64,000 nt of DNA from Stieleria varia (GCF_038443385.1 NZ_CP151726.1:7812001-7876000), one strand, 5' to 3'; numbered from the stretch's first letter, positions 27,298 through 36,756 are shown. A program made the numbers and translations. The notes: generated by a model not told the origin, from the sequence alone.

Positions 27298-27305
27298 ACC
27301 TGATC

Positions 27306-27887
27306 ATGACTGATAACAGCACTTTGTTGACTGACTACCAAAACTTGACCATCGTCGACTTGGTCCGCGCCGCTCAAACGGGCGATCGAGACGCGTTCGG
27401 CGAATTGTTCGATCGCTACCGAGGCGGAATCGTCGCCTTGGCGATGCGTCGTGTCCGAAACGCCGATGAAGCCGAAGAGTTGGCTCAAGACGTTTTCATC
27501 CAAGCGATGCAAAAGATCGATCAGTTGCGTGTCCCCGAAGCTTTCGGTGGATGGTTGCGTCGAATCGTTCATCGCATGGCGATCAATCGCGTGACGCGAA
27601 ACCGTTACGCGGTGGCGTGCGACCCGGAGACCTTGGAAGCCACTTGCTTGGCCAACGGTTCGCCCGACGGCGATGCGGAAGATCGCGAGGAAGCTGCGGC
27701 GGTTCGCGACAGCATCGATCGCTTGGGTGCGTTGGATCAACAAACGTTGACCGCGTTCTACTTGCGTGGTCGAACGTTGATCGAAATGAGCAACGAATTC
27801 GATGCTCCGATCGGAACGATCAAGCGTCGTTTGCACGTCGCTCGTAAGCGATTGGCAAAGGAAATGGACGTCCTACAAGCCGTCTGA
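27306..27887 (+). CDS. ECF-type RNA polymerase sigma factor
   Basis: 193 residues. Region 2 (DAFGELFDRYRGGIVALAMR, then NADEAEELAQDVFIQAMQKI and GWLRRIVHRMAINRVTR) and region 4 (LTAFYLRGRTLIEMSNEFDA, then PIGTIKRRLHVARKRLAKEM) are both complete. Start 27306 follows a GGAAGGA ribosome-binding site. No anti-sigma gene is adjacent: the next gene is convergent and four bases away. Control may therefore be transcriptional from the long upstream region or by an unlinked partner. Confidence 0.93.
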   Translation: MTDNSTLLTDYQNLTIVDLVRAAQTGDRDAFGELFDRYRGGIVALAMRRVRNADEAEELAQDVFIQAMQKIDQLRVPEAFGGWLRRIVHRMAINRVTRNRYAVACDPETLEATCLANGSPDGDAEDREEAAAVRDSIDRLGALDQQTLTAFYLRGRTLIEMSNEFDAPIGTIKRRLHVARKRLAKEMDVLQAV

Positions 27888-27891
27888 ATCT

Positions 27892-28404
27892 TTACTGCGT
27901 GCGGGTCAGCTTGGCCCGCACGCTGTAGGACCAGCGGTAAGTCTTGGACCCTAGAAGCGGCTCGACGGGATGCACGGAGACGAACCCTGCGTCCTGTTCG
28001 ACCCGCCCGTCCTGGCCAACGCTGAATTCAAAATCGTCGGACAGACGATACCGGGTGCCAAGTGATTGCGGCGTTTCCTTGGACTTGCACGCCCAGTCAA
28101 ATCGAAAACCACCTTCGATCGGCTCGACACTGACGCTCCAGTGGCTCGTTCCGGCACAGCCGACTCCCAGAACTACATCGCACTGGCCAATGCTTTCGAG
28201 CGAAAGTTGCTGCAGGGGTGGAGAACTGGGCCAAGCCTGCTGGCAGTCGCCCGGGACCGACTGCAGTACGGCTGCCGCTGCATCGACGAGGCGATGCACG
28301 AATCGGTCATCGCTCCAATCGAATTGCAGCGTCAATCGCCGCGTAAAATCTTGTAGCTGGACGGAGTCCGGTGTCACGACGGAACTCTTGGTTGACGCAT
28401 TCAT
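27892..28404 (-). CDS. Hypothetical protein coupled to hisH
   Basis: 170 residues with no recognised family, signal peptide or membrane segment. Sequence features include VVLGVGCAGTSHWSVSVEPI and YRLSDDFEFSVGQDGRVEQD, a beta-rich pattern. Its ATG overlaps the hisH stop as ATGA, which argues for a real, translationally coupled gene. It converges on the ECF sigma gene with a four-base gap. Confidence 0.7.
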   Translation of the reverse strand: MNASTKSSVVTPDSVQLQDFTRRLTLQFDWSDDRFVHRLVDAAAAVLQSVPGDCQQAWPSSPPLQQLSLESIGQCDVVLGVGCAGTSHWSVSVEPIEGGFRFDWACKSKETPQSLGTRYRLSDDFEFSVGQDGRVEQDAGFVSVHPVEPLLGSKTYRWSYSVRAKLTRTQ

Positions 28405-29033
28405 TCAGCCGTTACCTTGCTCTGGGTGGAAAGACCATTGAACGCAGCGAGCAAGGCCAAACCGTCGGCTTGGCTCTTCTCAGGGTGAAACTGCGTCGCG
28501 TAAAGATTGTCTTGCCAAACCATGGCGCAAAAAGGCCCCCCGTAGTCGCACCGCAGCGCCACGACGGATTCATCCGCAGGCCGAACGAAGTAGGAGTGCA
28601 CAAAATAAAAGTGTGTGCCGTCGGAGACATCGGCCAGCAATGGCGAATCCGAACACTTGGTGACCGTGTTCCATCCCATGTGGGGCACCTTGTATTTCTC
28701 CGGCAATTCAAACCGAACGACTTCGCCGGGCAAGATCCCCAGACCATCGTGTGTTCCGTGCTCAAATCCTTTCTCGAACAGCAACTGTAGCCCAAGACAA
28801 ATTCCCAAGAATGGCCGGTCCGTCGCCACAAAATCCTTGATCGCCGAACAGAGGTCTCGCCGCCGTAATTCCGCCATGGCATCGCCAAACGCGCCGACGC
28901 CGGGCAGGACCAGCTTCTCCGCGGATGCGATTTCGTGGGGATCCGACGAAATCCGAGCCGACCCTCCGATCCGCTCGATCCCCTTCTGCACACTGCGAAG
29001 GTTCCCCATTTGATAGTCGACGATTGTGATCAT
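28401..29033 (-). CDS. hisH: Imidazole glycerol phosphate synthase glutaminase subunit HisH
   Basis: 210 residues from ATG 29033 (MITIVDYQMGNLRSVQKGIE), chosen over the longer frame starting at 29168 because that extension runs through a palindromic repeat. It is a class I glutamine amidotransferase with the triad C79 (GICLGLQ), H183 and E185 (FHPEKS). It supplies ammonia to HisF in histidine synthesis. HisF and HisA are not adjacent, so the his genes appear dispersed. Confidence 0.95.
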   Translation of the reverse strand: MITIVDYQMGNLRSVQKGIERIGGSARISSDPHEIASAEKLVLPGVGAFGDAMAELRRRDLCSAIKDFVATDRPFLGICLGLQLLFEKGFEHGTHDGLGILPGEVVRFELPEKYKVPHMGWNTVTKCSDSPLLADVSDGTHFYFVHSYFVRPADESVVALRCDYGGPFCAMVWQDNLYATQFHPEKSQADGLALLAAFNGLSTQSKVTAE

Positions 29034-29376
29034 GTTGATGTACCAGCGGCGAGTGGAATGAGCCCAGACCTGCTGGCCCGGATTACGCATGGGCCGCAGC
29101 GTGAAAGCGTCCGGTTCCCGATTGTAGGGGCAAGAACCGGACGCTATCGCGTGGCGGCTGATATGCACAGCCTGCTAGAGATGACACGGAGACAAAGGTC
29201 TGAGCAGTCCGTTTGTCGAGACGTTTTATCGTGGCAACGGGTTCACCGTCCACCGGGCACACCGTCCACCGGGCAACTCTTGCCCGCCTGAGTGATCACT
29301 GTCGGCCAAACGTGACCAACCGAACCAAATCAACAACCGGCACTACAAGCCAGCGGTGATGACAAAGTCGCCAGCT
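29034..29376. repeat. Intergenic region with family B repeat copy 2 and 16-bp duplication
   Basis: Arms AGCGTCCGGTTC (29106-29117) and GAACCGGACGCT (29134-29145) continue as CGCGTGGCGGCTGAT, matching the repeats at 10625 and 31889. At 29244-29275, CACCGTCCACCGGGCA is duplicated in tandem. No gene is supported in this 343-bp gap. Confidence 0.7.
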
Positions 29377-30033
29377 TCAGTTGACTAGGCCGAATCGAAC
29401 GGCGCGGACCGCGGCATCGGTCCGATCCGACGAATTCGTTTTTCGCAGAATGTTTTGCACGTGTTCCTTGACCGTTTCCACACTGATTTCCAGGGAACTG
29501 GCGATTTCTCGATTGCTCAGCCCCATCGCCACATGTCGCAACACCTGCGCTTCACGCGACGTCAGCGGAAATTCAGGTGGCAAGACCCTGGTGTCCACGG
29601 GAGCCTGCAGCGTACTGCGAATCTGATACAGCAATCCGTCAGGGTGAGGCCCGGATCGCTCGACCGCATAGCTGATTGCTCGAATGATCAACGGAGGTGG
29701 ATCGGATTTCAGCACAAAATCATGAGCTCCGTTTGCACTGGCCCGCGCCACGTAGATGGGATTGTCATACGCGCTGAGCATCACAATGGGTAGAGCCGGG
29801 TAGTCAGCCCGAATCTTGACCAGCGTGGTCAACCCGTCTTCGCTGGGCATTTGGACATCTAGCAGCACGATATCCAATAGGCCGGGTTCACTCGCCAAAC
29901 TCGGGATAAGCGACATCGCCTCCTGCGAATCGCCGGCTTTACCGGCAATTTGCACAGAAGTTCCCTCGAACATGTTGACCAAACCTTCTCGCACGGCCTC
30001 GTGATCGTCAACGATCAACGCTTGCAGCGGCAT
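29377..30033 (-). CDS. NarL/FixJ-type response regulator
   Basis: 218 residues. The receiver domain has the acidic pair in IVDDHEAVREGL, the phosphoacceptor D59 (IVLLDVQMPSEDG) and VLKSDPP with its Lys. The C-terminal LuxR-type helix-turn-helix (LTSREAQVLRHVAMGLSNRE, then IASSLEISVETVKEHVQNIL) binds DNA. No cognate kinase is next to it. It is divergent from the NtrC-type regulator gene across 337 bp. Confidence 0.94.
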   Translation of the reverse strand: MPLQALIVDDHEAVREGLVNMFEGTSVQIAGKAGDSQEAMSLIPSLASEPGLLDIVLLDVQMPSEDGLTTLVKIRADYPALPIVMLSAYDNPIYVARASANGAHDFVLKSDPPPLIIRAISYAVERSGPHPDGLLYQIRSTLQAPVDTRVLPPEFPLTSREAQVLRHVAMGLSNREIASSLEISVETVKEHVQNILRKTNSSDRTDAAVRAVRFGLVN

Positions 30034-30370
30034 CCGATTCCTCTTTGTTTGCCCTTATTTTGACGCCAATTTCACCTCGCCGAAGGATGCCCCACAAAAT
30101 CGGCGCGTGGCGGAAAAACGCCATATGAAAGGGAAGATTCTGTACATATGCTGACTAACGCATACCCCGCCCCCCCGAAATAGCGGCGAGATGGGTGCCG
30201 ATACGCCTTCTCTTTTGCCCGCCACGCAATCGTGACCTACGTATCACTGTGCCGTTGCGTCACTGTGCCTTCACGTCACCGTCCCTTCACGTCACGGCGC
30301 CTTCACGGCGTCGCATGGGTTCTCAGTCCCATGTGCCCACCACCGCCCAAGAATCGCCATCAAGTACCCC
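30034..30370. promoter_or_regulatory. Divergent control region of two response regulators
   Basis: This 337-bp spacer holds both promoters. It contains C-rich runs near 30168 and a set of short direct repeats (CACGTCAC, CGTCACTGTGCCT, CCTTCACG) between about 30250 and 30310. No sigma-54 box was recognised. Confidence 0.4.
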
Positions 30371-31846
30371 ATGTCTGAGTCAGCCAACATCCTGCTCGTC
30401 GATGACGACCGTCATTTGGTCCAGTCCATGGCCGAGTGGCTGCGCGAGCTCTCTCACGATGTGGCTGTCGCCCAAAGCGTCTCAGAAGCGAAACAAAAAC
30501 AAACGCAGCAGCCGTTTGATTTGGTGATCACAGACCTGCGATTGGGTAACGAAGATGGATTTGAGCTGATCCATCACACTCACCAGCATCATCCCAACAC
30601 AACTGTCCTGGTGATGACGGGTTACGCGACGCCCGCGACAGCGGTGGAAGCGGTTCGCGCGGGGGCGTTCGACTTGCTCACCAAGCCACTCATCGACGAC
30701 GAACTGAGTCTGGCGATCGAGCGAGCCGTCTCGCAACGCGACATCACTCAGGAAAACGAGCGACTGCGTCAACAATTGGACAAACGCAGCGGCCTGGAAA
30801 ACATCCTCAGCCACGACTATCGAATGATGAAAATCTTTGATGTCGTCGACAGTGTGGCGGATGCCCGTGCGTCGATCCTGATCACGGGAGAAAACGGAAC
30901 CGGCAAGAGCATGATCGCGCGGGCGATTCACGCACGCAGCTCACGTCGAGGCAAACCGTTCGTTGAAGTCGCCTGCGGAGCGTTGCCCGACAATTTGCTC
31001 GAGAGCGAGCTGTTCGGACACGTCAAAGGTGCCTTTACCGGCGCGAATCATGATCGCGAGGGCAAGTTCCAATTGGCCGACGGAGGGACGCTGTTCCTCG
31101 ACGAGATCGCAACGGCATCCCAAGCCATGCAGGTCAAACTGCTGCGTGTGCTGCAAGAGTTGCAGTTCGAGCAATTGGGCGGAACCAAAACACACACCGT
31201 CGACACACGCGTGATCTTGGCGACGAACGAAGACCTGACGCGTGCGGTCGCCAAGGGAACCTTCCGACAAGACCTGTACTATCGCGTCAACGTCGTCAAC
31301 ATCGTCTTACCCGCGCTGCGAGAACGTGCGGGAGACATTCCTCTGTTGGTGAATCACTTCCTACGCGAAGCCGCCCAGACTTGCGGACGCGACGTCTCTG
31401 GTTTTGATCATCAAGCCATCCGTCTCATGCAAGCCTATCACTGGCCGGGCAATGTTCGCCAACTACAAAACGTGGTCGAGCGCGCGGTCCTGCTCTCGCG
31501 TGACGGGCGATTGACGGTGGAGGATTTGCCGCCAGAGCTGACAGGCAAGTCAGACGGCTTCACGGACTTCGGCGCCATGCCGCTTCAGTCCACCGCCGGC
31601 TCCGCTACCCCGGCAGCCCAACACTCAACGAGTCATCACATCCCGTGTGTCTTCAACGGCAAGAGTTTGCGAGAAGCGTTGGAAGCCCCCGAGCGTGAAA
31701 TCATCCTGCAAGCGCTCCGGCAGTACAACTGGAACCGCGCTGCAACGGCCGACGTTCTGGAAATCAACCGGACGACGCTCTACAAAAAAATGAAGCGTCT
31801 GGGGCTGGACGACCCACGACTGCAGTTCTCCGGCGAAACGCTGTAG
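30371..31846 (+). CDS. NtrC-type sigma-54-dependent response regulator
   Basis: 491 residues in three parts. The receiver has acidic residues near residue 11, D55 (VITDLRLGNEDG) and K105 in LTKPL. The AAA+ domain has Walker A GENGTGKS, the sigma-54 contact motif GAFTGA in VKGAFTGANHDREG, Walker B GGTLFLDEIA, and HWPGNVRQLQNVVERA. The Fis-type HTH is at the C-terminus (NWNRAATADVLEINRTTLYK). It activates transcription by RNA polymerase with RpoN. A consensus sigma-54 promoter lies before groES in this window, but no evidence links the two. Confidence 0.95.
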   Translation: MSESANILLVDDDRHLVQSMAEWLRELSHDVAVAQSVSEAKQKQTQQPFDLVITDLRLGNEDGFELIHHTHQHHPNTTVLVMTGYATPATAVEAVRAGAFDLLTKPLIDDELSLAIERAVSQRDITQENERLRQQLDKRSGLENILSHDYRMMKIFDVVDSVADARASILITGENGTGKSMIARAIHARSSRRGKPFVEVACGALPDNLLESELFGHVKGAFTGANHDREGKFQLADGGTLFLDEIATASQAMQVKLLRVLQELQFEQLGGTKTHTVDTRVILATNEDLTRAVAKGTFRQDLYYRVNVVNIVLPALRERAGDIPLLVNHFLREAAQTCGRDVSGFDHQAIRLMQAYHWPGNVRQLQNVVERAVLLSRDGRLTVEDLPPELTGKSDGFTDFGAMPLQSTAGSATPAAQHSTSHHIPCVFNGKSLREALEAPEREIILQALRQYNWNRAATADVLEINRTTLYKKMKRLGLDDPRLQFSGETL

Positions 31847-31848
31847 CC

Positions 31849-31972
31849 AGCGCATCGTCCAGAATTAGAACGAGGGTTCGATGAACCAGCCGCCACGCGA
31901 TAGCGTCCGGTTCTCCGCCTGTAATCAGGAACCGGACGCTATGCCGTGCCGGCTGATGAATAACCCGGCCGC
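31849..31972. repeat. Family B palindromic repeat copy 3
   Basis: A 25-bp inverted repeat (31889-31913 against 31929-31953, core GATAGCGTCCGGTTC) is preceded by GCATCGTCCAG and TTAGAACG, shared with the element at 36286, and followed by GGCTGATGAATAACCCGG. It starts just after the NtrC-type gene. The remaining bases to 32161 show no gene. Confidence 0.78.
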
Positions 31973-32161
31973 TCACGCGTCGCGGCTCACGGCGTTTGGT
32001 GGTGTCTATCGATCTGGACGACCGAACGACCAGTAACCTGCCGGTCCGAAAGACGCGGATGGGTTAAACTAGGGTCGGTCGAAATCCGGTCTGGCAAAAA
32101 ACGGAACTTGCCAGCCATCTTCGATGCACCCATTCACCCGCCCGCTGACTGACAATCGCTC

Positions 32162-35100
32162 ATGAAATACCCTTTCTTTGGTATTGGCCCGCTCGCGGAG
32201 CCACTCGATGCTGAAATCGTCCAATGGAGAACATCACGGACACTGCTCAGCGGTGCCTTGTTAGCGATCGTTATCTTCGCGTGCCTTCTCGCACCGACAG
32301 CGTTCTCACAATCGCTCGAGTCACGATTGAATGCACGCTCGCTGGAGCAACTCGTCCAACAGTCGTTGACGCAGGGCGACGCGGTTCGTGGCGCGGTGGT
32401 TTTCCATCAAGCCAATGTCGGGTGCGCCAAGTGTCATAGTGTCGATGACCGTCGCGATGAATCGCTCGGTCCCAATCTCGCCAAGTTGATCACCGCACAA
32501 CCTCACGATGATCGACACGTGGTTCAATCCATCCTGGATCCCTCCGCGATGATCCGGGACGGCTACCAAACGATGTCTGTCCTGCGAACCAACGGCACGG
32601 TAGTTGCCGGCTTGCTGATCAGTCAAACCGATGAAGCGGTCGTCGTCAGAGACGTGGCGACCGGTCAACCGATTCGAATCGGATCGCACGACATTGACGA
32701 CGCGGTACTGAGCAAGACATCTGTCATGCCCGGGGGAATCATCAATACGTTCGCGAGCGAGCAGTCGTTTTTTGATTTGGTACGGTACGTGCTCGAAATC
32801 CGAGACGGCGGGACTCAACGCGCTCGCGAATTGCAACCGTCACCCGAACTGATCCAGTTTCGCTTGCCCGACTATGAGTCCAAGGTGGATCACGCGGGAC
32901 TGATTCGCTCGCTGGACAAGGACTCCTTTTCCAGAGGCAAGGACATCTACGATCGATTGTGCGTCAACTGTCATGGCACGGTGGATCAACCGGGATCTCT
33001 GCCCACCGCCATGCGTTTCGCTCAAGGAAACTTTCGCGTGGGTGGTGACCCGTTCTCGATGTACCACACGTTGACCCATGGTTTCGGTTTGATGGTGCCG
33101 CAAACTTGGATGGTTCCACGTCAAAAATACGACGTGGTGCACTACATCCGCGAAGCCTATGTCAAACCTCACAATCCCAAGCAGTACGAGGAGATCACCG
33201 AGACCTATCTTGAGTCTCTCCCCAAAGGCGACACGTTCGGCCCTGAACCGATCGAGTCCAAACCCTGGAGCGACATGGATTACGGACCGTGGATGTTCAA
33301 CACCGTCGAGGTTGGCAATGACGGAACCAACATCGCCTACAAGGGGCTCTCCGTTCGCCTTGACCGCGGCCCCGGCGGAGTCGCTCGTGGCAATCAGTGG
33401 GTCGTTTTCGATCATGACACGATGCGACTTGCCGGCGCGTGGACTCACGACCCCAAGTCGCCCGCACGGTTCATCGATTGGCGTGGGATTCACTTCGACG
33501 GTCGACATCAAGCCCATCCGCGTGTCGCCGGAGATATCGTATTGGCCAACCCGACTGGCCCCGGCTGGGCCAATCCGGAAAACAACAGCTTTGCCGATGA
33601 CGCCCGCGTGATCGGACGCGACGGCAAACGCTACGGACCTCTGCCTCAGTCATGGGCAAAGTATCACGGCGCCTACCAAAAGGGTGGCCGCATTGCAGTC
33701 GCCTATCGTATCGGACCCACCGAGATCCTGGAGTCCTTTGACACTCTGAACCAACAAGCCGACTCACCGGCGTTTGTCCGCTTGTTGCAAATCCAGCCGG
33801 GTCAAAAGAACCTTATCGTTTCGATCGCAACGGACACGACGGCCGGTGCAACTGTCCGTGTGATCGATTCCAACTCGGTCGCATTCAACAATGACTCAAA
33901 TCGCCCGGCGAGACCCGAGACAGCCGCGGAGGTGATCTCCAAAGAGAGTACCGGCCGATTCGACGGTTCAGGGTGGCTACAGACGAACGACGACTCCGCT
34001 GCGTTGGATACCTTCGGCGATGACTTCACGATCACCGCCCGTGTTCGTACCAAGAGCGATGGCGTCATCTTTGCTCGCACCTCCGACGCTCCAAACTGGG
34101 TGCCAGATGGCACCGTTCTGTTCATACGCGGTGGACGACTGTGCTACGACGTTGGATGGGTCGGAGTCGTACAATCCGACAAACGCATCGCGGACAATCG
34201 ATGGCATGACATCGCGATGGTTTGGAACAAAGACGCACAACGCGTTCGGTTCTTTGTCGACAACAAACCGGCTGGTGAAGGCAAACTCTCACCACGCAAA
34301 AGCATCGAGCGGCCGATCGTTCGAATCGGATACGGTGCGGCAAACTTTCCCAAGGAAACCGGGTTCAACGGTCAATTGGCGGACGTGCGTTTTTACCGCA
34401 AAGCATTTTCTGCTGGCGAGATCCAACAACCCGCGACAAACGATTCGGCTTTGATTGCCCGCTGGATCTCCGACGACGACACGGGCCCCAAACTTGAACT
34501 GCAACGGGATGCAACTGCCATAGAACCGAATTCCAATCGCTTGGTCGCGGGCATGGCCGGTGACACCGATGGCTGTGAGTTTTCTTCACAAGACGGTCGC
34601 CTGTGTCTTTCGATCCCCGGCTTGCAACACGTTCGTCGTCTGGCGATTTGGACGGCTCGGCAAGCCGACGGCGATGTGTCATCCGATCTGGCAAGCGCAA
34701 ACCAACTTTCACAACGCAACCAGCTGGCCGCTGAACTCCTGGACAACGAAGACTGGTGTCAAGAGATCACCGATCAAGACAAACCGTTGTGGCCGAACGA
34801 ATTGACGACAAATATTACCGTGAGCCCGGCGGATGCGTCGACGGATTCCAGCGGATTTGCCGTGGATGTGCTGACGGCGCCCGAAAGCAATCCCTGGCTG
34901 GCACGACTTCGTTTCTCGGGCCTGGACTTCTTTCCCGGCGGCGACGCGATGGCGATCAGCACATGGGATGGCGACGTCTATCACGTCACTGGACTGCGCG
35001 GAGGGGATCAAGCAAAAGAGGATCCGAAATCGCCCGCGATCCTGCGTTGGCGTCGAATCGCGTCCGGTTTGTTTCAACCACTGGGAGTCAAGATCGTGGA

Positions 35101-36205
35101 CGAAACGATCTATGTCACCTGTCGCGATCAATTGGTGATTTTGCGAGACCGCAATCAAGATGGCAGCATCGATTTCTATGAGTGTTTTAATAACGACCAT
35201 CAAGTCACCGAACACTTTCACGAATTTGCGATGGGGCTGCAACGCGACGACCAGGGCAATTTCTATTACGCCAAATCGGCTCGGCACGCATTGACCGCGT
35301 TGGTCCCCCATCACGGCACGCTGCTAAAGGTTACGCCGGACGGTAGTCGCACGGACATCCTTGCCACGGGCTTTCGCGCGGCCAACGGTGTCTGTTTGAA
35401 CCACGACGGCAGCTTCATCGTCACTGATCAAGAAGGCCACTGGAATCCCAAGAATCGAATCAACTGGGTTCATGAAGGCGGCTTCTACGGCAACATGTAC
35501 GGCTATCACGATGTCACCGACGAGTCGAACGATGCGATGGAGCAACCGCTCTGTTGGATCACCAACGCATTCGACCGTTCGCCGGCAGAACTGCTGTGGG
35601 TGGACAGTCCCAAGTGGGGCAATTTGAACGGCGTCCTGCTCAATCTTTCTTACGGCTACGGCAAGGTCTACACCGTGCCACATCAACACCTCGCCGACGG
35701 ACGTGTTCAAGGCGGAATGTGCGTGTTGCCGATTCCCCAGTTTCCGACGGGAACGATGCGTGGCCGATTCAATCCTGCGGATGGGCAACTGTATGTCTGT
35801 GGACTGTTTGCCTGGGGCAGTAGTCAGCAAGCCAAGGAGGGCGGCCTGTACCGAATTCGATACACCGGCCAAGATGCGACGATGCCCGTCGATACCCAAG
35901 CCTCGGGAGACAAACTTTCTGTCATCTTCAGTGATCCGATCAAACTCGAATCGGCAACCGATTTGACGCGATACCAATTGAAAACATGGTCGCTGCGTCG
36001 AACCAAAAACTACGGCTCAGATCACCATGATGAAACCCAGCAGACGATCACCGATGTGGAAGTTTCCCCGGATGGACGCAGGGTCACGTTAACGGTACCC
36101 GATCTGAAACCGACGTGGTGCTATGAACTGAAGTGCGATATCGACCCCGCATCCGGCGGCCCGCCAACACAACGTGTGATCCACGGAACGCTCCACGAAC
36201 TCTAG
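32162..36205 (+). CDS. Large secreted haem-c, LamG and beta-propeller protein
   Basis: 1347 residues. An N-terminal hydrophobic segment (SGALLAIVIFACLLAPTAFS) directs export. Two c-type haem sites follow: C88-A-K-C-H within a PVC-type haem-binding domain and C267-V-N-C-H. From about 370 (PWSDMDYGPWMFNTVEVG) comes a region resembling DUF6797. Around 600-760 there is a LamG/concanavalin-like fold (RFDGSGWLQTNDDSAALDTF, then RWHDIAMVWNKDAQRVRFFV). The C-terminal part has membrane-bound dehydrogenase/sorbosone-like propeller features (ATGFRAANGVCLNHDGSFIV, then GNMYGYHD). Such proteins are common in Planctomycetes, but their substrates are unknown; polysaccharide-derived sugars are a fair guess. 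Confidence 0.85.
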   Translation: MKYPFFGIGPLAEPLDAEIVQWRTSRTLLSGALLAIVIFACLLAPTAFSQSLESRLNARSLEQLVQQSLTQGDAVRGAVVFHQANVGCAKCHSVDDRRDESLGPNLAKLITAQPHDDRHVVQSILDPSAMIRDGYQTMSVLRTNGTVVAGLLISQTDEAVVVRDVATGQPIRIGSHDIDDAVLSKTSVMPGGIINTFASEQSFFDLVRYVLEIRDGGTQRARELQPSPELIQFRLPDYESKVDHAGLIRSLDKDSFSRGKDIYDRLCVNCHGTVDQPGSLPTAMRFAQGNFRVGGDPFSMYHTLTHGFGLMVPQTWMVPRQKYDVVHYIREAYVKPHNPKQYEEITETYLESLPKGDTFGPEPIESKPWSDMDYGPWMFNTVEVGNDGTNIAYKGLSVRLDRGPGGVARGNQWVVFDHDTMRLAGAWTHDPKSPARFIDWRGIHFDGRHQAHPRVAGDIVLANPTGPGWANPENNSFADDARVIGRDGKRYGPLPQSWAKYHGAYQKGGRIAVAYRIGPTEILESFDTLNQQADSPAFVRLLQIQPGQKNLIVSIATDTTAGATVRVIDSNSVAFNNDSNRPARPETAAEVISKESTGRFDGSGWLQTNDDSAALDTFGDDFTITARVRTKSDGVIFARTSDAPNWVPDGTVLFIRGGRLCYDVGWVGVVQSDKRIADNRWHDIAMVWNKDAQRVRFFVDNKPAGEGKLSPRKSIERPIVRIGYGAANFPKETGFNGQLADVRFYRKAFSAGEIQQPATNDSALIARWISDDDTGPKLELQRDATAIEPNSNRLVAGMAGDTDGCEFSSQDGRLCLSIPGLQHVRRLAIWTARQADGDVSSDLASANQLSQRNQLAAELLDNEDWCQEITDQDKPLWPNELTTNITVSPADASTDSSGFAVDVLTAPESNPWLARLRFSGLDFFPGGDAMAISTWDGDVYHVTGLRGGDQAKEDPKSPAILRWRRIASGLFQPLGVKIVDETIYVTCRDQLVILRDRNQDGSIDFYECFNNDHQVTEHFHEFAMGLQRDDQGNFYYAKSARHALTALVPHHGTLLKVTPDGSRTDILATGFRAANGVCLNHDGSFIVTDQEGHWNPKNRINWVHEGGFYGNMYGYHDVTDESNDAMEQPLCWITNAFDRSPAELLWVDSPKWGNLNGVLLNLSYGYGKVYTVPHQHLADGRVQGGMCVLPIPQFPTGTMRGRFNPADGQLYVCGLFAWGSSQQAKEGGLYRIRYTGQDATMPVDTQASGDKLSVIFSDPIKLESATDLTRYQLKTWSLRRTKNYGSDHHDETQQTITDVEVSPDGRRVTLTVPDLKPTWCYELKCDIDPASGGPPTQRVIHGTLHEL

Positions 36206-36285
36206 TGGGGGTTATTCATTCGCCGCAGATTTCTGTCACCTCTCCTGGCGCAGGTGACTGCTGATTTAGTGAGCCGCAAGGCGCC

Positions 36286-36417
36286 TAGAGCATCGTCCAG
36301 TCTTAGAACGTGGGTTCGGTAGATGAGCCGTTTTGGCGTTAGCCACGGTTTTCGTGACACAACCGTGGCTAACGCCAAAACGGCTAACCCCAAAATCAAG
36401 ACCGGATGATGCACTAG
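36286..36417. repeat. Palindromic element with 24-bp hairpin
   Basis: A perfect 24-bp inverted repeat (36327-36350 against 36361-36384, starting GCCGTTTTGGCGTTAGCC) has a 10-bp loop. The outer ends CTAGAGCATCGTCCAGTCTT and the reverse complement of the right end, CTAGTGCATCATCCGGTCTT, form imperfect terminal inverted repeats. It abuts the MITE-like element at 36422. Confidence 0.8.
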
Positions 36418-36421
36418 CCCG

Positions 36422-36645
36422 GGACTGCTCAAAACTTGGTGTTGTTTCTTTTTGGGTTTGCGCAAGTTTTTGTCCCTACGGCCGGCGAAGCTGGCGACCC
36501 CCAGTGAGCCTCAGGCGCTAGCCGTGGGCCTGAGGCGGATTGCGGTGCCGGCCCACGGCTAGTGCCTGAGGCTCACTTTGGTTGCGATGCATGGAACAAA
36601 ACATGGACTGTAAGAACAATGTCAACACCAAACTTTGAGCAGTCC
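36422..36645. mobile_element. MITE-like element, copy 1 (224 bp)
   Basis: Terminal inverted repeats of 23 bp (36422-36444 and 36623-36645, GGACTGCTCAAA at the left end) with one mismatch bound a non-coding core. The core has its own long hairpin (GTGAGCCTCAGGCGCTAGCC against GGCTAGTGCCTGAGGCTCAC). The sequence recurs in reverse orientation at 48299-48608. No transposase is present, so it would be mobilised in trans. No target-site duplication could be recognised by eye. Confidence 0.82.
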
Positions 36646-36726
36646 AGTCGTTACCTACCTACCTACTGATCAGCCCAGCGATACCCACGATTCTCACTTC
36701 GCGTCGCATCTCTTGCCCCCAGATGC

Positions 36727-36756
36727 TTGACACCCCCCAACAAAGCCCCTTAGACT
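36727..36756 (+). promoter_or_regulatory. Possible sigma-70-type promoter of the oxidase cluster
   Basis: TTGACA at 36727-36732 and TAGACT at 36751-36756 are 18 bp apart and 45 bp before the multicopper oxidase start, which has its own GGGGGAAG ribosome-binding site. Only sequence resemblance supports this. Confidence 0.35.

Larger units (their letters stand above)
26295..27305. other. Long non-coding stretch upstream of ECF sigma gene
   Basis: About 1 kb with no convincing conserved gene. The left part (26310-26560) is AT-richer, with runs such as ATTTTTTTG. One open frame (26580-26891) has a good Shine-Dalgarno sequence and is listed separately at low confidence. The remainder could hold promoters for comF and the sigma gene or an unrecognised small RNA. 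Confidence 0.4.

Noticed and set aside
29034..29168. N-terminal extension of hisH
   Set aside because: It runs through a family B palindrome, and HisH proteins start at the MITIVDYQMGN segment.
36422..36645. Target-site duplication of the MITE-like element
   Set aside because: Flanking bases of both copies were compared by eye and no convincing direct repeat was found.
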